From Actinomycetota bacterium (GTDB taxonomy: Bacteria; Actinomycetota; CADDZG01; WHSQ01): 50,517 bases of DNA. Made by a program: the position numbers and the translations under genes. The notes under the pieces are model-generated. The model did no database searches, was not told the origin of the DNA, and worked only from the letters and a program-made list of their open reading frames with translations. Shown in pieces: positions 14,956 to 23,625 of the stretch (positions are counted from its first letter, which is position 1; each line of letters opens with the position of its first letter). The stretch is taken from the NCBI GenBank assembly GCA_013694625.1, contig JACDCD010000065.1, forward strand, positions 1-50,517. Direction: 5' to 3'.

Positions 14956-17193
14956 ATGCTGCTTCGTTCCCCTGTAAGCGCCGGTTCGGTGCTCTTCAGC
15001 CTCCTGTGCACGGTGATCTGCGCGGGTGCGCCGGCGCTTCCGGCTCGGGCCGCTCAAGAGGACGGTCGCGTCCACATGGAGCTGGCGGACCAGCCGGTCG
15101 CCCACGGTCCGGGGGACCCCCTCGACCTCGCCATCGAGGTGACCAACAACACCTCCGAGACGCTGAGGGGCCTGGCCGTAACCGTGGGGGTCTCCGAGCG
15201 CGTGCTGAGTCGCTCGGCTCTCCGGGACGCCTTGGCCAACTCTCCGGAATTCCGCCCGAGCGCATTTACGAGGTACTTCAGGGCAGAGGACATCGCCCCC
15301 GGGAAATCGGTCACCCTCTCCATCCGGGAATCGGTGTACGAGCTGAGCACACTCGAACAGGCGGTCGAAGGAGGCGTGTACCCCTTGACGCTCGAACTGT
15401 TCGACGTCGCCCTGACCGAACGTCTGGATGAGCTCACGACGCCCTTGATCTATTACCCAACTCCTCCCGAGACGCCCTTGAACCTGGTCCTGGTGGTCCC
15501 GATCAATGCCCTGCCGGCACGGGCTCCGGATGGGACCTTTCCCGCAGATGCCTCCGGAGGTTGGCCGCTGGAGAATGCCGTGCGGAGGTCGGGATGGCTG
15601 GCGGGGGCCGTCGACGTCATCCAGCGTCTGGCCGGCCCCCAGGGGCCGCGAGCGGCACCCGGTTCGCCTCTGAGACCGAAGCCCGACCGCAGAACCCGTA
15701 CCCCTCGGACCACGTTGCCGGCCGGTCCGAATGGCCTGCGGATCGCCCTTGCTCCCACACCGAGGCTGATAGAGGAACTGACGGATATGCGAAACGGCTA
15801 CGCGCGCACCGGCGACGCCGGCACAGAGATGCTGGGAGCGGGCGCACCGGGGGCCGAGGGTGCTGCAGCCGTCCTCGATGGGATCAGCTCCCTCCTCGAT
15901 CTCGACGACGTTCAACCCCTGCTCGTCCCCTACTCCCTTGCGGACCTACCCTCGGCCGAGCGCAGCGGGCCCGGTCTTTCCCCGAGTCAGACCCAGCTCG
16001 GGGTGGCTGAGCAGGTGCTCGGCAAGGCTCTCGGTCATGACTTCAGGCAGGAGTGGCTGTTGCCTCCTGGGGGCCGCATCGACACCGGCACGCTGCAGGA
16101 GCTTCAGCTCGGCAACGCGGCCGGCCGTCTGTTCTTCTCTAGCCGGTCGCTGCAGGGCGCCCCCGAGCTCTCGGGCGAAGGCTGCACCGAGCCCTTTGCC
16201 AGCTTCACCTGCCCGGTGAGGGCCACTACGGGGGCGGGAACGGCATTGGGCTTCGTGGCCGACAAGGGTCTGCAGCAACGCTTTGCCGGGGTTGGCCGCC
16301 AACCCCGGCTCGACCGCCTCGCCCTCCAGGCGCTGCTCGCTGAGACCGCATCGATATGGGCGGAGCTGCCCGGCAGATCGGAGCGCGTGGTTCAGGCAAC
16401 GATACCGCCCCTCTGGCATCCCCGGCCGGGATCGATGAACCGGCTGCTAGAGGCGTTCGCTGCGGCCCCGTGGCTGAATACGGTCACTCCGTCTCAGGGA
16501 TTGAGCATGGGATCCCCCTCCGATCAATCCACCGTGTCCTCTCTAGGGAACACATCGGATCAACCCGGCATCGATTTCGCCACGACCGTGGAGGACGCCG
16601 ATGCCGCCGTCCAGAGTTTCAGCTCGCTCGAACCCCCCGAGGCCATGGTCGAACGTCTCTCCCGCAACCTCCTCGTAGCGCAGAGCAGGATGTGGTGGGG
16701 AGACGACACGCTGGAGGCGAGGGGCCTGTCGTATGCACTCGAAACCGCGCACGAGGCGTACGGCGAGATGGCGAAGGTTCGGCTCGGCGCGCCGGACCGC
16801 ATCACGCTGACCGCTCGCCAGGGCCAGATCCGCCTCGAGGCCTTCAACGACGCCGACTACCCCGTGAAGGTTCGGATCACCTTTGCGGCTCCCAAGCTAT
16901 CCATCGCCGAGAGCATCGTGCGAACCATCCCGCCGGGCAAACAGCAGCCATTGGAAGTCGAAGCCACCGCCGAGGCCAGCGGCACATCCTCGCTGGAGGT
17001 CTATCTAGAGACTCCCGACGGACTGACTCTCCCGGGTAGCCAAAAGAGGATCGCCGTCACGTCCACGCAGTTCAATCGCATCGCGCTTGGTCTGACGTTC
17101 GGCGCTCTCGCCTTTCTCGTGTTGTTCTATGTGAATCGGGCGATCATCAGACGCCGACGTGCGAGGCCCAGCGCGCAGACCACCGCCACTTGA
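14956..17193 (+). CDS. DUF6049-type secreted, membrane-anchored protein
   Basis: A 745-residue protein with an N-terminal signal peptide (hydrophobic core about residues 11-30, cleavage after PARA), a large outer region, and one C-terminal TM helix (about 705-725) followed by an Arg-rich cytoplasmic tail. Residues 35-170 look like an immunoglobulin-like beta domain (VHMELADQPVAHGPGDPLDL onward) and a second beta domain precedes the TM. It matches the actinobacterial family at the Rv3909 position, directly before murJ, whose function is unknown. Its stop overlaps the murJ TTG as TTGA, implying coupled translation and a shared envelope role. Ribosome-binding site is not evident; ATG 14956 lies just after the terminator. 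Confidence 0.8.
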   Translation: MLLRSPVSAGSVLFSLLCTVICAGAPALPARAAQEDGRVHMELADQPVAHGPGDPLDLAIEVTNNTSETLRGLAVTVGVSERVLSRSALRDALANSPEFRPSAFTRYFRAEDIAPGKSVTLSIRESVYELSTLEQAVEGGVYPLTLELFDVALTERLDELTTPLIYYPTPPETPLNLVLVVPINALPARAPDGTFPADASGGWPLENAVRRSGWLAGAVDVIQRLAGPQGPRAAPGSPLRPKPDRRTRTPRTTLPAGPNGLRIALAPTPRLIEELTDMRNGYARTGDAGTEMLGAGAPGAEGAAAVLDGISSLLDLDDVQPLLVPYSLADLPSAERSGPGLSPSQTQLGVAEQVLGKALGHDFRQEWLLPPGGRIDTGTLQELQLGNAAGRLFFSSRSLQGAPELSGEGCTEPFASFTCPVRATTGAGTALGFVADKGLQQRFAGVGRQPRLDRLALQALLAETASIWAELPGRSERVVQATIPPLWHPRPGSMNRLLEAFAAAPWLNTVTPSQGLSMGSPSDQSTVSSLGNTSDQPGIDFATTVEDADAAVQSFSSLEPPEAMVERLSRNLLVAQSRMWWGDDTLEARGLSYALETAHEAYGEMAKVRLGAPDRITLTARQGQIRLEAFNDADYPVKVRITFAAPKLSIAESIVRTIPPGKQQPLEVEATAEASGTSSLEVYLETPDGLTLPGSQKRIAVTSTQFNRIALGLTFGALAFLVLFYVNRAIIRRRRARPSAQTTAT

Positions 17194-18764
17194 GCTCCCT
17201 GGCGCGTGCAACCGCGCTGATGACCGCCGGCACGGTGTTGTCGCGTGTCTCGGGGTTGGCGCGACTGGCTGCCATAACCGCAGCACTCGGGGTAGTGGAA
17301 ACGCGTCTCGCGGATACCTACAACTTCGGCAATACCGCTCCCAACATCATCTACGAGTTCCTTCTGGGAGGGATCCTGACGTCGGTGTTCGTGCCCGTGT
17401 TCGTCGAACTGCTGGAGAAGGAGGGGCAGGACTCCGCGTGGGAGGTCGGCAGCGCGATCATCAACATCTCGCTTCTCTTTCTCGGCGTCATGACCGTCCT
17501 GGGAATCTTCGCTGCGCCGCTGCTGGCGAGATTCTACGAGGTGGACGTTCCCGGGCAGCAACGGGCCCTGACCGTTCTGCTCCGTTTGTTCATTCCCCAA
17601 ATAATGTTCTATGCGCTGGCGGCTATCACTGCCGGTCTCCTGAATGCGCACAAGCGCTTCGGACCGCCCATGTACACGCCAATACTCAACAATCTGACCG
17701 TTATCGCTATCTTCCTGTACTTCGCTTCCACATTCGGCGAAGTCGACCTTGCATCGGTAACAACCGGGCAATTGATCCTCATCGGTGCGGGTACCACCCT
17801 CGGAGTCGTCGTAATGGCCCTGGGGCAGCTCCCCTTCCTGAGGGGGCTTGGCTCTTACAGGCTGACTTTCTCAGTAGCCCATCCCTCTGTTAGAAAACTC
17901 GCCGGTTTATCGGTGTTCGTCGTTGGCTACGTGATGGCTAACCAAATCGGATACCTGATTGTCCAGCGGCTGGCCAGAGGAGAGAGGGGTGCATACACAG
18001 CCTACGTATCAGCTTTCATCTTCTTTCAACTTCCTTATGGGCTCTTTGCCGTCTCGGTCATCACTGCGCTGCTTCCGAACATGAGCGAGCTGGCCGTACA
18101 CCGGCGGTGGGATGACTTTAGATTCAGGCTCTCGGACGGCCTGCGTGCAACGGTCTTTTTGATTCTTCCCGCCGCAGTTGGTTACGTGGTACTCGGCGCG
18201 CCGATAGTGCGGCTATTGCTTCAAAACGGCGTCACCACCTCTCAGTCGACCGAGCTTGTTGCGTCGGTCCTGAGATTCTTCATGCTGGGGCTCGTCCCCT
18301 TCTCTCTATTTCAACTCTTGCTCCGGGCGTTCTATGCGACCCAGGACACTCGCACGCCTTTTCTGGTCAATTGCGCTGCGGTGGGTATCAACATCGCCGC
18401 CAACATCGTCCTGTTCGGGACGCTGGGCGTGCAGGGTCTCGCAGCGGGACACGCCATCGGTTACAGCTTTGGGGTGGTCGCGCAGGGCCTGATCTTGTCC
18501 CGGAGGATCGGAGGCCTTGAAATGAGGCGCTTCTGGGCGACGGCGGCCAAGGTCGCCATTGCCTCGGCGGGCATGGGCCTTGCCGTGTGGGCGGCTTATT
18601 CGGCGGCAGAGAGCATGGCGCCGACCAACACCCTCACAGGTCAGGCGTCAACGGTTCTGGCACCTGTGCTTGTCGGTGTGGCCGTCTACGGATTGCTCGC
18701 CTACCTGTTGCGGATCGAGGAGCTTGAGGCCGTACGAAGCCTGTTGCGGCGGCGTATTTCCTGA
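17190..18764 (+). CDS. murJ: Lipid II flippase MurJ (no fused kinase domain)
   Basis: Moves lipid II across the membrane for peptidoglycan synthesis. The 524 residues form about 14 TM helices of the MVF family. The N-terminus carries ATALMTAGTVLSRVSGLARL, and the first half contains NFGNTAPNIIYEFLLGGILT. Arginine and aspartate positions of the central cavity appear conserved in outline. The start is TTG 17190, overlapping the DUF6049 stop. The protein ends soon after the last helix. The mycobacterial equivalent (Rv3910) continues into a pseudokinase, TM and outer domain; here these parts are a separate gene 442 bp downstream. The central part of the gene is slightly richer in A/T than its neighbours. 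Confidence 0.95.
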   Translation: MSSLARATALMTAGTVLSRVSGLARLAAITAALGVVETRLADTYNFGNTAPNIIYEFLLGGILTSVFVPVFVELLEKEGQDSAWEVGSAIINISLLFLGVMTVLGIFAAPLLARFYEVDVPGQQRALTVLLRLFIPQIMFYALAAITAGLLNAHKRFGPPMYTPILNNLTVIAIFLYFASTFGEVDLASVTTGQLILIGAGTTLGVVVMALGQLPFLRGLGSYRLTFSVAHPSVRKLAGLSVFVVGYVMANQIGYLIVQRLARGERGAYTAYVSAFIFFQLPYGLFAVSVITALLPNMSELAVHRRWDDFRFRLSDGLRATVFLILPAAVGYVVLGAPIVRLLLQNGVTTSQSTELVASVLRFFMLGLVPFSLFQLLLRAFYATQDTRTPFLVNCAAVGINIAANIVLFGTLGVQGLAAGHAIGYSFGVVAQGLILSRRIGGLEMRRFWATAAKVAIASAGMGLAVWAAYSAAESMAPTNTLTGQASTVLAPVLVGVAVYGLLAYLLRIEELEAVRSLLRRRIS

Positions 18765-18797
18765 CTTCGCTTACTTTTCCGCGCGCCGGGCCGATAG

Positions 18798-19196
18798 ATG
18801 ACCATGTACAAGTTGCCGGACGAACGCGGCGTAGTTCTGGACTGGTTCCTGAAGATCGTCGTGGTGGGGGGAATATTCGCTGTAATCCTCTTCGACTTCG
18901 GCGCGATTGCCGTGAACACCGTGGGCCTGGAGTCCACCGTCGACGAGATCGCTCACAGCCTCTCTGTATCGGTGGCCGACGACAGTCTCAATGCAGTCGA
19001 TGAAGCGGCCTTGATAGAGGCGGCGCGGCCAACTGCCCAGCTTGCCGACGCCCGGGTCGTCAAGGTGAGTGTCGATGTCGAGGGCCGGGTCCACGTTCGA
19101 ATCCGCCGTCGCGCCACCACTATGCTCGTCGCCCGCGTCGGCCCACTCAGTCACTGGGCGGTGGCGACGGCGGATGGCAGCGCCGTCACCCAATAG
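18798..19196 (+). CDS. Small single-pass membrane protein between murJ and the kinase gene
   Basis: A 132-residue protein I do not recognise by family. A short charged N-terminus (MTMYKLPDERGVVLDW) precedes one TM helix (about 17-38), then a probably helical stretch with small and polar residues (NTVGLESTVDEIAHSLSVSV). A C-terminal part follows that looks like beta strands (ARVVKVSVDVEGRVHVRIRRRA). This TM-helix-plus-strand layout recalls TadE-like or pilin-like minor proteins, but the likeness is only in layout. It lies 33 bp after murJ and 10 bp before the kinase, so it should belong to the same operon. ATG 18804 is an alternative start. Confidence 0.6.
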   Translation: MTMYKLPDERGVVLDWFLKIVVVGGIFAVILFDFGAIAVNTVGLESTVDEIAHSLSVSVADDSLNAVDEAALIEAARPTAQLADARVVKVSVDVEGRVHVRIRRRATTMLVARVGPLSHWAVATADGSAVTQ

Positions 19197-19206
19197 CATC
19201 TCCGGA

Positions 19207-20949
19207 ATGACATCGGAGATCGTGACCCTTGCCCAGCGCTACGTTCTCGAAGCGCGCATCGCCGCAGGCGGCATGGGCACGGTCTGGCGCGCCCGGGACC
19301 AGGTGCTGGCTCGCACCGTAGCGGTCAAGATCCTTCATCCGGCGCTGTCTGAGGATGAGGAATTCATCGAGAGGTTCAGACGAGAGGCCTTCGCCGCAGC
19401 CAGGCTGACCCACCCCGATATCGTAGCCATCTACGATACCGGCCATGAAGCCGCCTTCAGAGACCGCAACGATCGCCACTACATCGTCATGGAGTACTGC
19501 CCCGGGGGAACCCTGAAGGACTCGCTGCGGCAGGCCGGGCCGTTCGCCCCTGCCCGGGCGCTCGAGTTGGGCAGCAGGATCTGCGGGGCTCTCGGCTACG
19601 CCCACAGCAAGGGAGTCATCCACCGGGATGTCAAGCCGGAGAACGTCCTCCTCTCCGAGGACGGGGACCTCAAGGTTGCCGACTTCGGGATTGCAAAGGC
19701 CGCCTTCGCCCTCAGCGATCTGACCTCGACCGGAGTCATCCTCGGTACGGTCACCCACATCTCACCCGAGCAGGCACAGGGCGAGGAGCCCGATGCCCGT
19801 TCAGACCTCTACGCCGTGGGCGTTCTGCTCTACGAGCTTCTGGCCGGCCATCCCCCGTTCCAGGCCGAGACCGAGATCGCCACGGCTATGCAGCACGTCA
19901 ACAAGGCTCCTCCGTCCCTCAGGGGGCTGCGCGCGGATGTTCCCAAGAGAGTCGAAGGCGTCGTCTTCAAGGCCCTGGCCAAAGACCCCGAAGACCGCTA
20001 CCCCTCAGCCGAGGAGATGCGCTCTGCTCTGGAGATGGCGATCTACAGCCTTGGACCGGCGAAATCGTATGAGCGTCCCCCCGGAGACACGGGCGGGACG
20101 GCACCGGGCCCGGGGCCGGGTCCCAGGCTTCGCCGAGGCGGCAGGCACAGGCGAAGATCCCCTGCGCCTCCGGACTCCGTCTCCCATCCCGAGGCCGCCC
20201 CGACCTCACCCGGAGTCCGCAACCGCGGAACCGGCGATGAGATGGACGCTGCCCCAACGACGCCGGGCCTCTCATATTCCAACTCCCCAACCACCCGGGC
20301 ATTGTCTACCGATGCCCCGGCCGGCCGCACCCGGGAGACGGCCGTTCCGGTATCGGCGGGCGGGACGGGCCCGCGCCGGCGCGGGGCGGTGGTCACCATG
20401 GTGCTGGTGGCCATCGGCGCAGTCATCGCCGTTGCGGCTTACAATTTCACGGGCACAGACCCCGGCGAACCCTCGGGCGGAGGCGGCCCGGAGAGTGAGG
20501 AGAACGCTCCACGGAGCCGACCACTGAGCGTGAAGAGCGTGGGTGACTTCGACCCCTACGGGGACGGTCAGAGCGAACATCCCGAAGAAGCCGGCCTCGC
20601 CGTCGACGGGGACCGTTCGACGGCCTGGACGACCGAGACGTACCAAGCCCCCCTGGAGCTGATCAAGCCCGGGGTGGGCCTCGTCTTCGACCTCGGGCGC
20701 GACCGGGATGTCCAACGCGTCAGGGTCATCTCCGGTCAGCCGGGCTACGCTTTCGAGGTGAAGACCGCCGGCAGCCTGCCCGGGGACGAAACAGGGTTCA
20801 CGGACGTGGGCACGCAGAGCAGGGCCCCCGGTGCGGCCAGGATCGATGCGGGCGGGGCCAGGGGCAGGTACTGGCTGGTATGGATCACGAAGCTGCCTGA
20901 TGGAGACGGCGGGGCGGCATCGCTGGCCGAAGTCAAGTTCATTGGCTGA
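19207..20949 (+). CDS. Transmembrane Ser/Thr protein kinase with discoidin-like outer domain
   Basis: From ATG 19207 the protein has 580 residues. The kinase domain (about 12-275) has every catalytic element: glycine loop AAGGMGTVW, VAVK Lys41, helix-C Glu60, HRD 139-141, Asn146, DFG 159-161 and SPEQ. A Pro/Thr/Ser-rich linker leads to one TM helix (about 393-415). The outer part (about 435-580) looks like an F5/8 type C (galactose-binding) domain: EAGLAVDGDRSTAWTTETY, VFDLGRDRDVQRVRVISG. This order equals the C-terminal half of the mycobacterial MurJ fusion Rv3910, whose kinase domain is inactive; here it should be active. Longer upstream starts overlap the previous gene. Confidence 0.9.
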   Translation: MTSEIVTLAQRYVLEARIAAGGMGTVWRARDQVLARTVAVKILHPALSEDEEFIERFRREAFAAARLTHPDIVAIYDTGHEAAFRDRNDRHYIVMEYCPGGTLKDSLRQAGPFAPARALELGSRICGALGYAHSKGVIHRDVKPENVLLSEDGDLKVADFGIAKAAFALSDLTSTGVILGTVTHISPEQAQGEEPDARSDLYAVGVLLYELLAGHPPFQAETEIATAMQHVNKAPPSLRGLRADVPKRVEGVVFKALAKDPEDRYPSAEEMRSALEMAIYSLGPAKSYERPPGDTGGTAPGPGPGPRLRRGGRHRRRSPAPPDSVSHPEAAPTSPGVRNRGTGDEMDAAPTTPGLSYSNSPTTRALSTDAPAGRTRETAVPVSAGGTGPRRRGAVVTMVLVAIGAVIAVAAYNFTGTDPGEPSGGGGPESEENAPRSRPLSVKSVGDFDPYGDGQSEHPEEAGLAVDGDRSTAWTTETYQAPLELIKPGVGLVFDLGRDRDVQRVRVISGQPGYAFEVKTAGSLPGDETGFTDVGTQSRAPGAARIDAGGARGRYWLVWITKLPDGDGGAASLAEVKFIG

Positions 20950-20961
20950 CGGGATCGCACC

Positions 20962-21531
20962 GTGCCCGGGGAGACGACCGACGAAGAGCTCCTAGATGGT
21001 TGGCTGCAGGGCCGGGAGGACTGCTTCTCCGAGCTGGTCCGCCGGCACGAGGACCGGATCTTCGCACTGGCGCTTCGTATGACCGGCAACCGCCCCGATG
21101 CGCTCGACGCAACCCAGGACACCTTCCTGACCGCAGCTCGGCGCGCCTCCAGTTGGCGTCGCGAGGCCAGCTTCGGCACCTGGCTCTACCGCATCGGGAT
21201 CAATGCGACCCATGATCTCCTGCGGAGGAAGAAGGGTTGGGAAACCCTCGAGGCCGATCCGGCCGAGGCGGCCCCCGCCGCCCCACCTGAGCAGGGCTTC
21301 GACGAGAGCATCGCCCTGCAGGTAGATCTGGCCCACGCCCTGGCCTCCCTTCCGCCGGCTTACAGAGAGGCGGTCGTGATGCACGATCTCGGCGATCTTC
21401 CCTATGACGCCATCGCTCGCCTCACCGGGGTCGGCATAGGGACGGTCAAGTCCAGGATAAGCCGGGGGCGGCGCCGGCTCGCCGAACTGCTGGAACAACC
21501 ATCCACCCCGGGCCCGTCAAAGGATCGATGA
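20962..21531 (+). CDS. sigM: ECF RNA polymerase sigma factor, SigM-like
   Basis: A 189-residue ECF sigma factor starting at GTG 20962, 12 bp after the kinase gene. Region 2 contains RHEDRIFALALRMTGNRPDALDATQDTFL, and region 4 contains LPPAYREAVVMHDLGDLPY followed by the helix-turn-helix IARLTGVGIGTVKSRISRG. A linker of about 25 Ala/Pro/Glu-rich residues joins them. Position between murJ/kinase and trxB matches mycobacterial sigM (Rv3911), which responds to envelope stress. Its stop overlaps the anti-sigma start by 4 bp. Target promoters cannot be named from this window. Confidence 0.93.
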   Translation: MPGETTDEELLDGWLQGREDCFSELVRRHEDRIFALALRMTGNRPDALDATQDTFLTAARRASSWRREASFGTWLYRIGINATHDLLRRKKGWETLEADPAEAAPAAPPEQGFDESIALQVDLAHALASLPPAYREAVVMHDLGDLPYDAIARLTGVGIGTVKSRISRGRRRLAELLEQPSTPGPSKDR

Positions 21532-22484
21532 CCTTGCACCCAGAAATGGCGCACGAACGCTGCTCGGAGCTTCTCGGCCCCCTCGTCCGGGGGAGGCTGA
21601 CGCCCGCCGACACGGCCGCGGTCGAGGGGCACCTCTCGGGTTGTGCGGACTGTGTGCGGGAGCTCGAGGCGGTGAGCTCACTCCTCGGCGCGCCGGTCGA
21701 GGCCATGGACGACCTCGAACGCACCCGGCTGCGCGCCGGAATCGCCGGTGGGTTACGTCATGTGGTCCCGGTGGCGGATCCGTACGTCCACCCGGATCAG
21801 GACGACGGCGCGCCCCCGAACCTGCGACGCGCGTCGCGGAGGCGGGTGCAGCCCGGCGCATGGCTCGGGGTCGCCGCAGCCACCCTGATCCTCTTCGCCG
21901 GTGCTCTCACCTACCTCGGGGCGGGGGGGTTCGTGGCCGGGGGCTCGGACCAGGGTGGGGCAGGGAGATCGGCGCAGTCGACGGAAGGCGGGGCCGGGGG
22001 CGGCATCCCCGGCGCCCGGGCGCCGGATGCCGGTGAGGCCGGAGTCTCCGACCGTCCGCAGATGACACAGAAGCCGCTCATTGTCCGAGGGGGCACAAAG
22101 TTCACCGAAGAGGCCCTGTCCGTTCTCGGCCGGCAGGCCCCGTCCTTCCGTGCGTTCGCCGGCGTCCACGGCCCCGATGACGTCCCCCTGCTCCAGGGCC
22201 GCTACGCCCGTTCCCTCGAGCGTGGGCTCAGGGGCGGGCCGGTTGAGCCCTGCCTGGACCAGGCGATCGAGAAGCGGCCCGGGTCCCTGCCCGCCTACGG
22301 TGCGCTCGGCGCGCTCAGGGGCGGCCGGGTACTGGTCCTGGGATTCGTCCTCCCGTCGACACGATCCGGGGCCGATCGCTTCGAGGTCACCTGGTGGGCT
22401 GTGGGCGATCCGGGCCCGGCGATAAGATGCCCGCAGCCCCTGGGTCACGCTCGTGGGGCGATAGGGGACGGGGAATCCCGCTAG
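21528..22484 (+). CDS. Membrane anti-sigma factor with zinc-finger (ZAS) domain
   Basis: A 318-residue protein translationally coupled to the sigma factor (ATGA overlap). The N-terminal 50 residues hold a zf-HC2 anti-sigma motif with HxxxCxxC in GHLSGCADCVREL. One TM helix spans about 110-133 (WLGVAAATLILFAGALTYLGA). A Gly/Ala-rich spacer leads into an outer domain of about 130 residues (about 185-318) that I do not recognise. It has two cysteines that may pair. It probably holds SigM at the membrane until an envelope signal is sensed. The mycobacterial partner at the same place (Rv3912) is a similar anti-sigma factor. Confidence 0.85.
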   Translation: MTLHPEMAHERCSELLGPLVRGRLTPADTAAVEGHLSGCADCVRELEAVSSLLGAPVEAMDDLERTRLRAGIAGGLRHVVPVADPYVHPDQDDGAPPNLRRASRRRVQPGAWLGVAAATLILFAGALTYLGAGGFVAGGSDQGGAGRSAQSTEGGAGGGIPGARAPDAGEAGVSDRPQMTQKPLIVRGGTKFTEEALSVLGRQAPSFRAFAGVHGPDDVPLLQGRYARSLERGLRGGPVEPCLDQAIEKRPGSLPAYGALGALRGGRVLVLGFVLPSTRSGADRFEVTWWAVGDPGPAIRCPQPLGHARGAIGDGESR

Positions 22485-22506
22485 CCTCGGAGAGGTTCTA
22501 AGAGAC

Positions 22507-23457
22507 ATGGCTACCCCAAGAGGAACTCGTCGACTGGTGATCATCGGCTCGGGGCCTGCGGGGTTGACCGCAGCCGTGTATTCGGCCCGTGCGAGTCTCG
22601 CGCCGCTCCTGATCGAAGGGGTGGAAGCCGGTGGACAGCTGATGCTCACCACCGAGGTCGAGAACTACCCGGGCTTCATCGATGGGATCATCGGCCCGGA
22701 TCTTATGGACCGGATGCGCAAACAGGCGGCTCGCTTCGGCACCGAGTACATGTCCGGGAACGTCACCGAGCTCGACTTCTCCACCCGGCCCTTCTCCATC
22801 GCAACGGGTGAAAGCACGATCCTCGCCGACGCGATCATCCTCGCGACCGGCGCCCAGGCGAAGATGCTGGGAGTGCCCGGCGAGCGGAGGCTTCTGGGGC
22901 ACGGGGTGTCGACGTGCGCCACCTGTGACGGCTTCTTCTTCCGGGAGCGCGAGATCGTCGTGGTCGGGGGCGGCGACTCGGCTATGGAGGAAGCCTTGTT
23001 CCTGACCAAATTCGGTTCGAAGGTCACCGTCGTGCACCGACGAGACCATCTGCGTGCTTCCAAGATCATGCAGGAGCGCGCCTTCGCCAACCCCAAGCTC
23101 GAGTTCATCTGGAACGCCAAGGTTCAGGAGATCGTGGGTGACACCACGGTGAAAGGTTTACGGTTCGAGGATTCCCGGACCGGCGTGACCTCTGAGCTGG
23201 CCGCCGAAGGAGTCTTCGTCGCCATCGGCCACACCCCCAACACAAAGTTGTTCGAGGGCAAGCTCGAGCTCACGGGTGGTTACATCGACGTGGAGCCGAA
23301 CACCACCAGGACCTCGGTCGCCGGGGTGTTCGCCGCTGGGGATGTCGTCGATTCCCACTACCGTCAGGCCATAACGGCGGCCGGCATGGGCTGCATGGCC
23401 GCTATCGACGCCGAGCGCATGCTCTCCGATGTTCCGCTGATCGAAACCGCCTGGTAA
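22507..23457 (+). CDS. trxB: Thioredoxin reductase
   Basis: FAD enzyme passing electrons from NADPH to thioredoxin. The 316 residues include the FAD loop IIGSGPAGLTAAVYSARA (about 12-29), the redox pair CATC (about 137-140, in GVSTCATCDGFFF), the NADPH-binding GGGDSAMEEALFLTKF and the C-terminal VAGVFAAGDVVDSHYRQ. It sits 22 bp after the anti-sigma gene, as in Mycobacterium. There, trxC (thioredoxin) follows directly; here no thioredoxin gene lies between trxB and cwlM, so the partner must be encoded elsewhere. Confidence 0.97.
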   Translation: MATPRGTRRLVIIGSGPAGLTAAVYSARASLAPLLIEGVEAGGQLMLTTEVENYPGFIDGIIGPDLMDRMRKQAARFGTEYMSGNVTELDFSTRPFSIATGESTILADAIILATGAQAKMLGVPGERRLLGHGVSTCATCDGFFFREREIVVVGGGDSAMEEALFLTKFGSKVTVVHRRDHLRASKIMQERAFANPKLEFIWNAKVQEIVGDTTVKGLRFEDSRTGVTSELAAEGVFVAIGHTPNTKLFEGKLELTGGYIDVEPNTTRTSVAGVFAAGDVVDSHYRQAITAAGMGCMAAIDAERMLSDVPLIETAW

Positions 23458-23463
23458 AGGGTC

Positions 23464-23492
23464 TTGGCCGGGGGCGGCACCCCTGCCATACT
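23464..23492 (+). promoter_or_regulatory. Candidate promoter for cwlM
   Basis: TTGGCC (23464-23469) and CATACT (23487-23492) are spaced by 17 bp, a fair housekeeping-sigma match. Transcription from here would give a leader of about 125 bases before the chosen cwlM start. The 168-bp spacer holds no other recognisable gene. Confidence 0.35.
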
Positions 23493-23625
23493 TAGCCCGC
23501 TTCGGGTTCGGGACGAGACACCTCTTCGGCACCGCGTGCGACGTCACCGGTGGCCATTCCCGGACCATGGCGTAAACCGGCAGGCATCCCACAAATCCAC
23601 TTCTGCGAGGGCTTCGACGACGACC

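Noticed and set aside
14437-15915. Minus-strand frame of 492 codons across the KGG gene and DUF6049
   Set aside because: It crosses a terminator and two well-supported genes and shows no domain; it is a GC-driven shadow.
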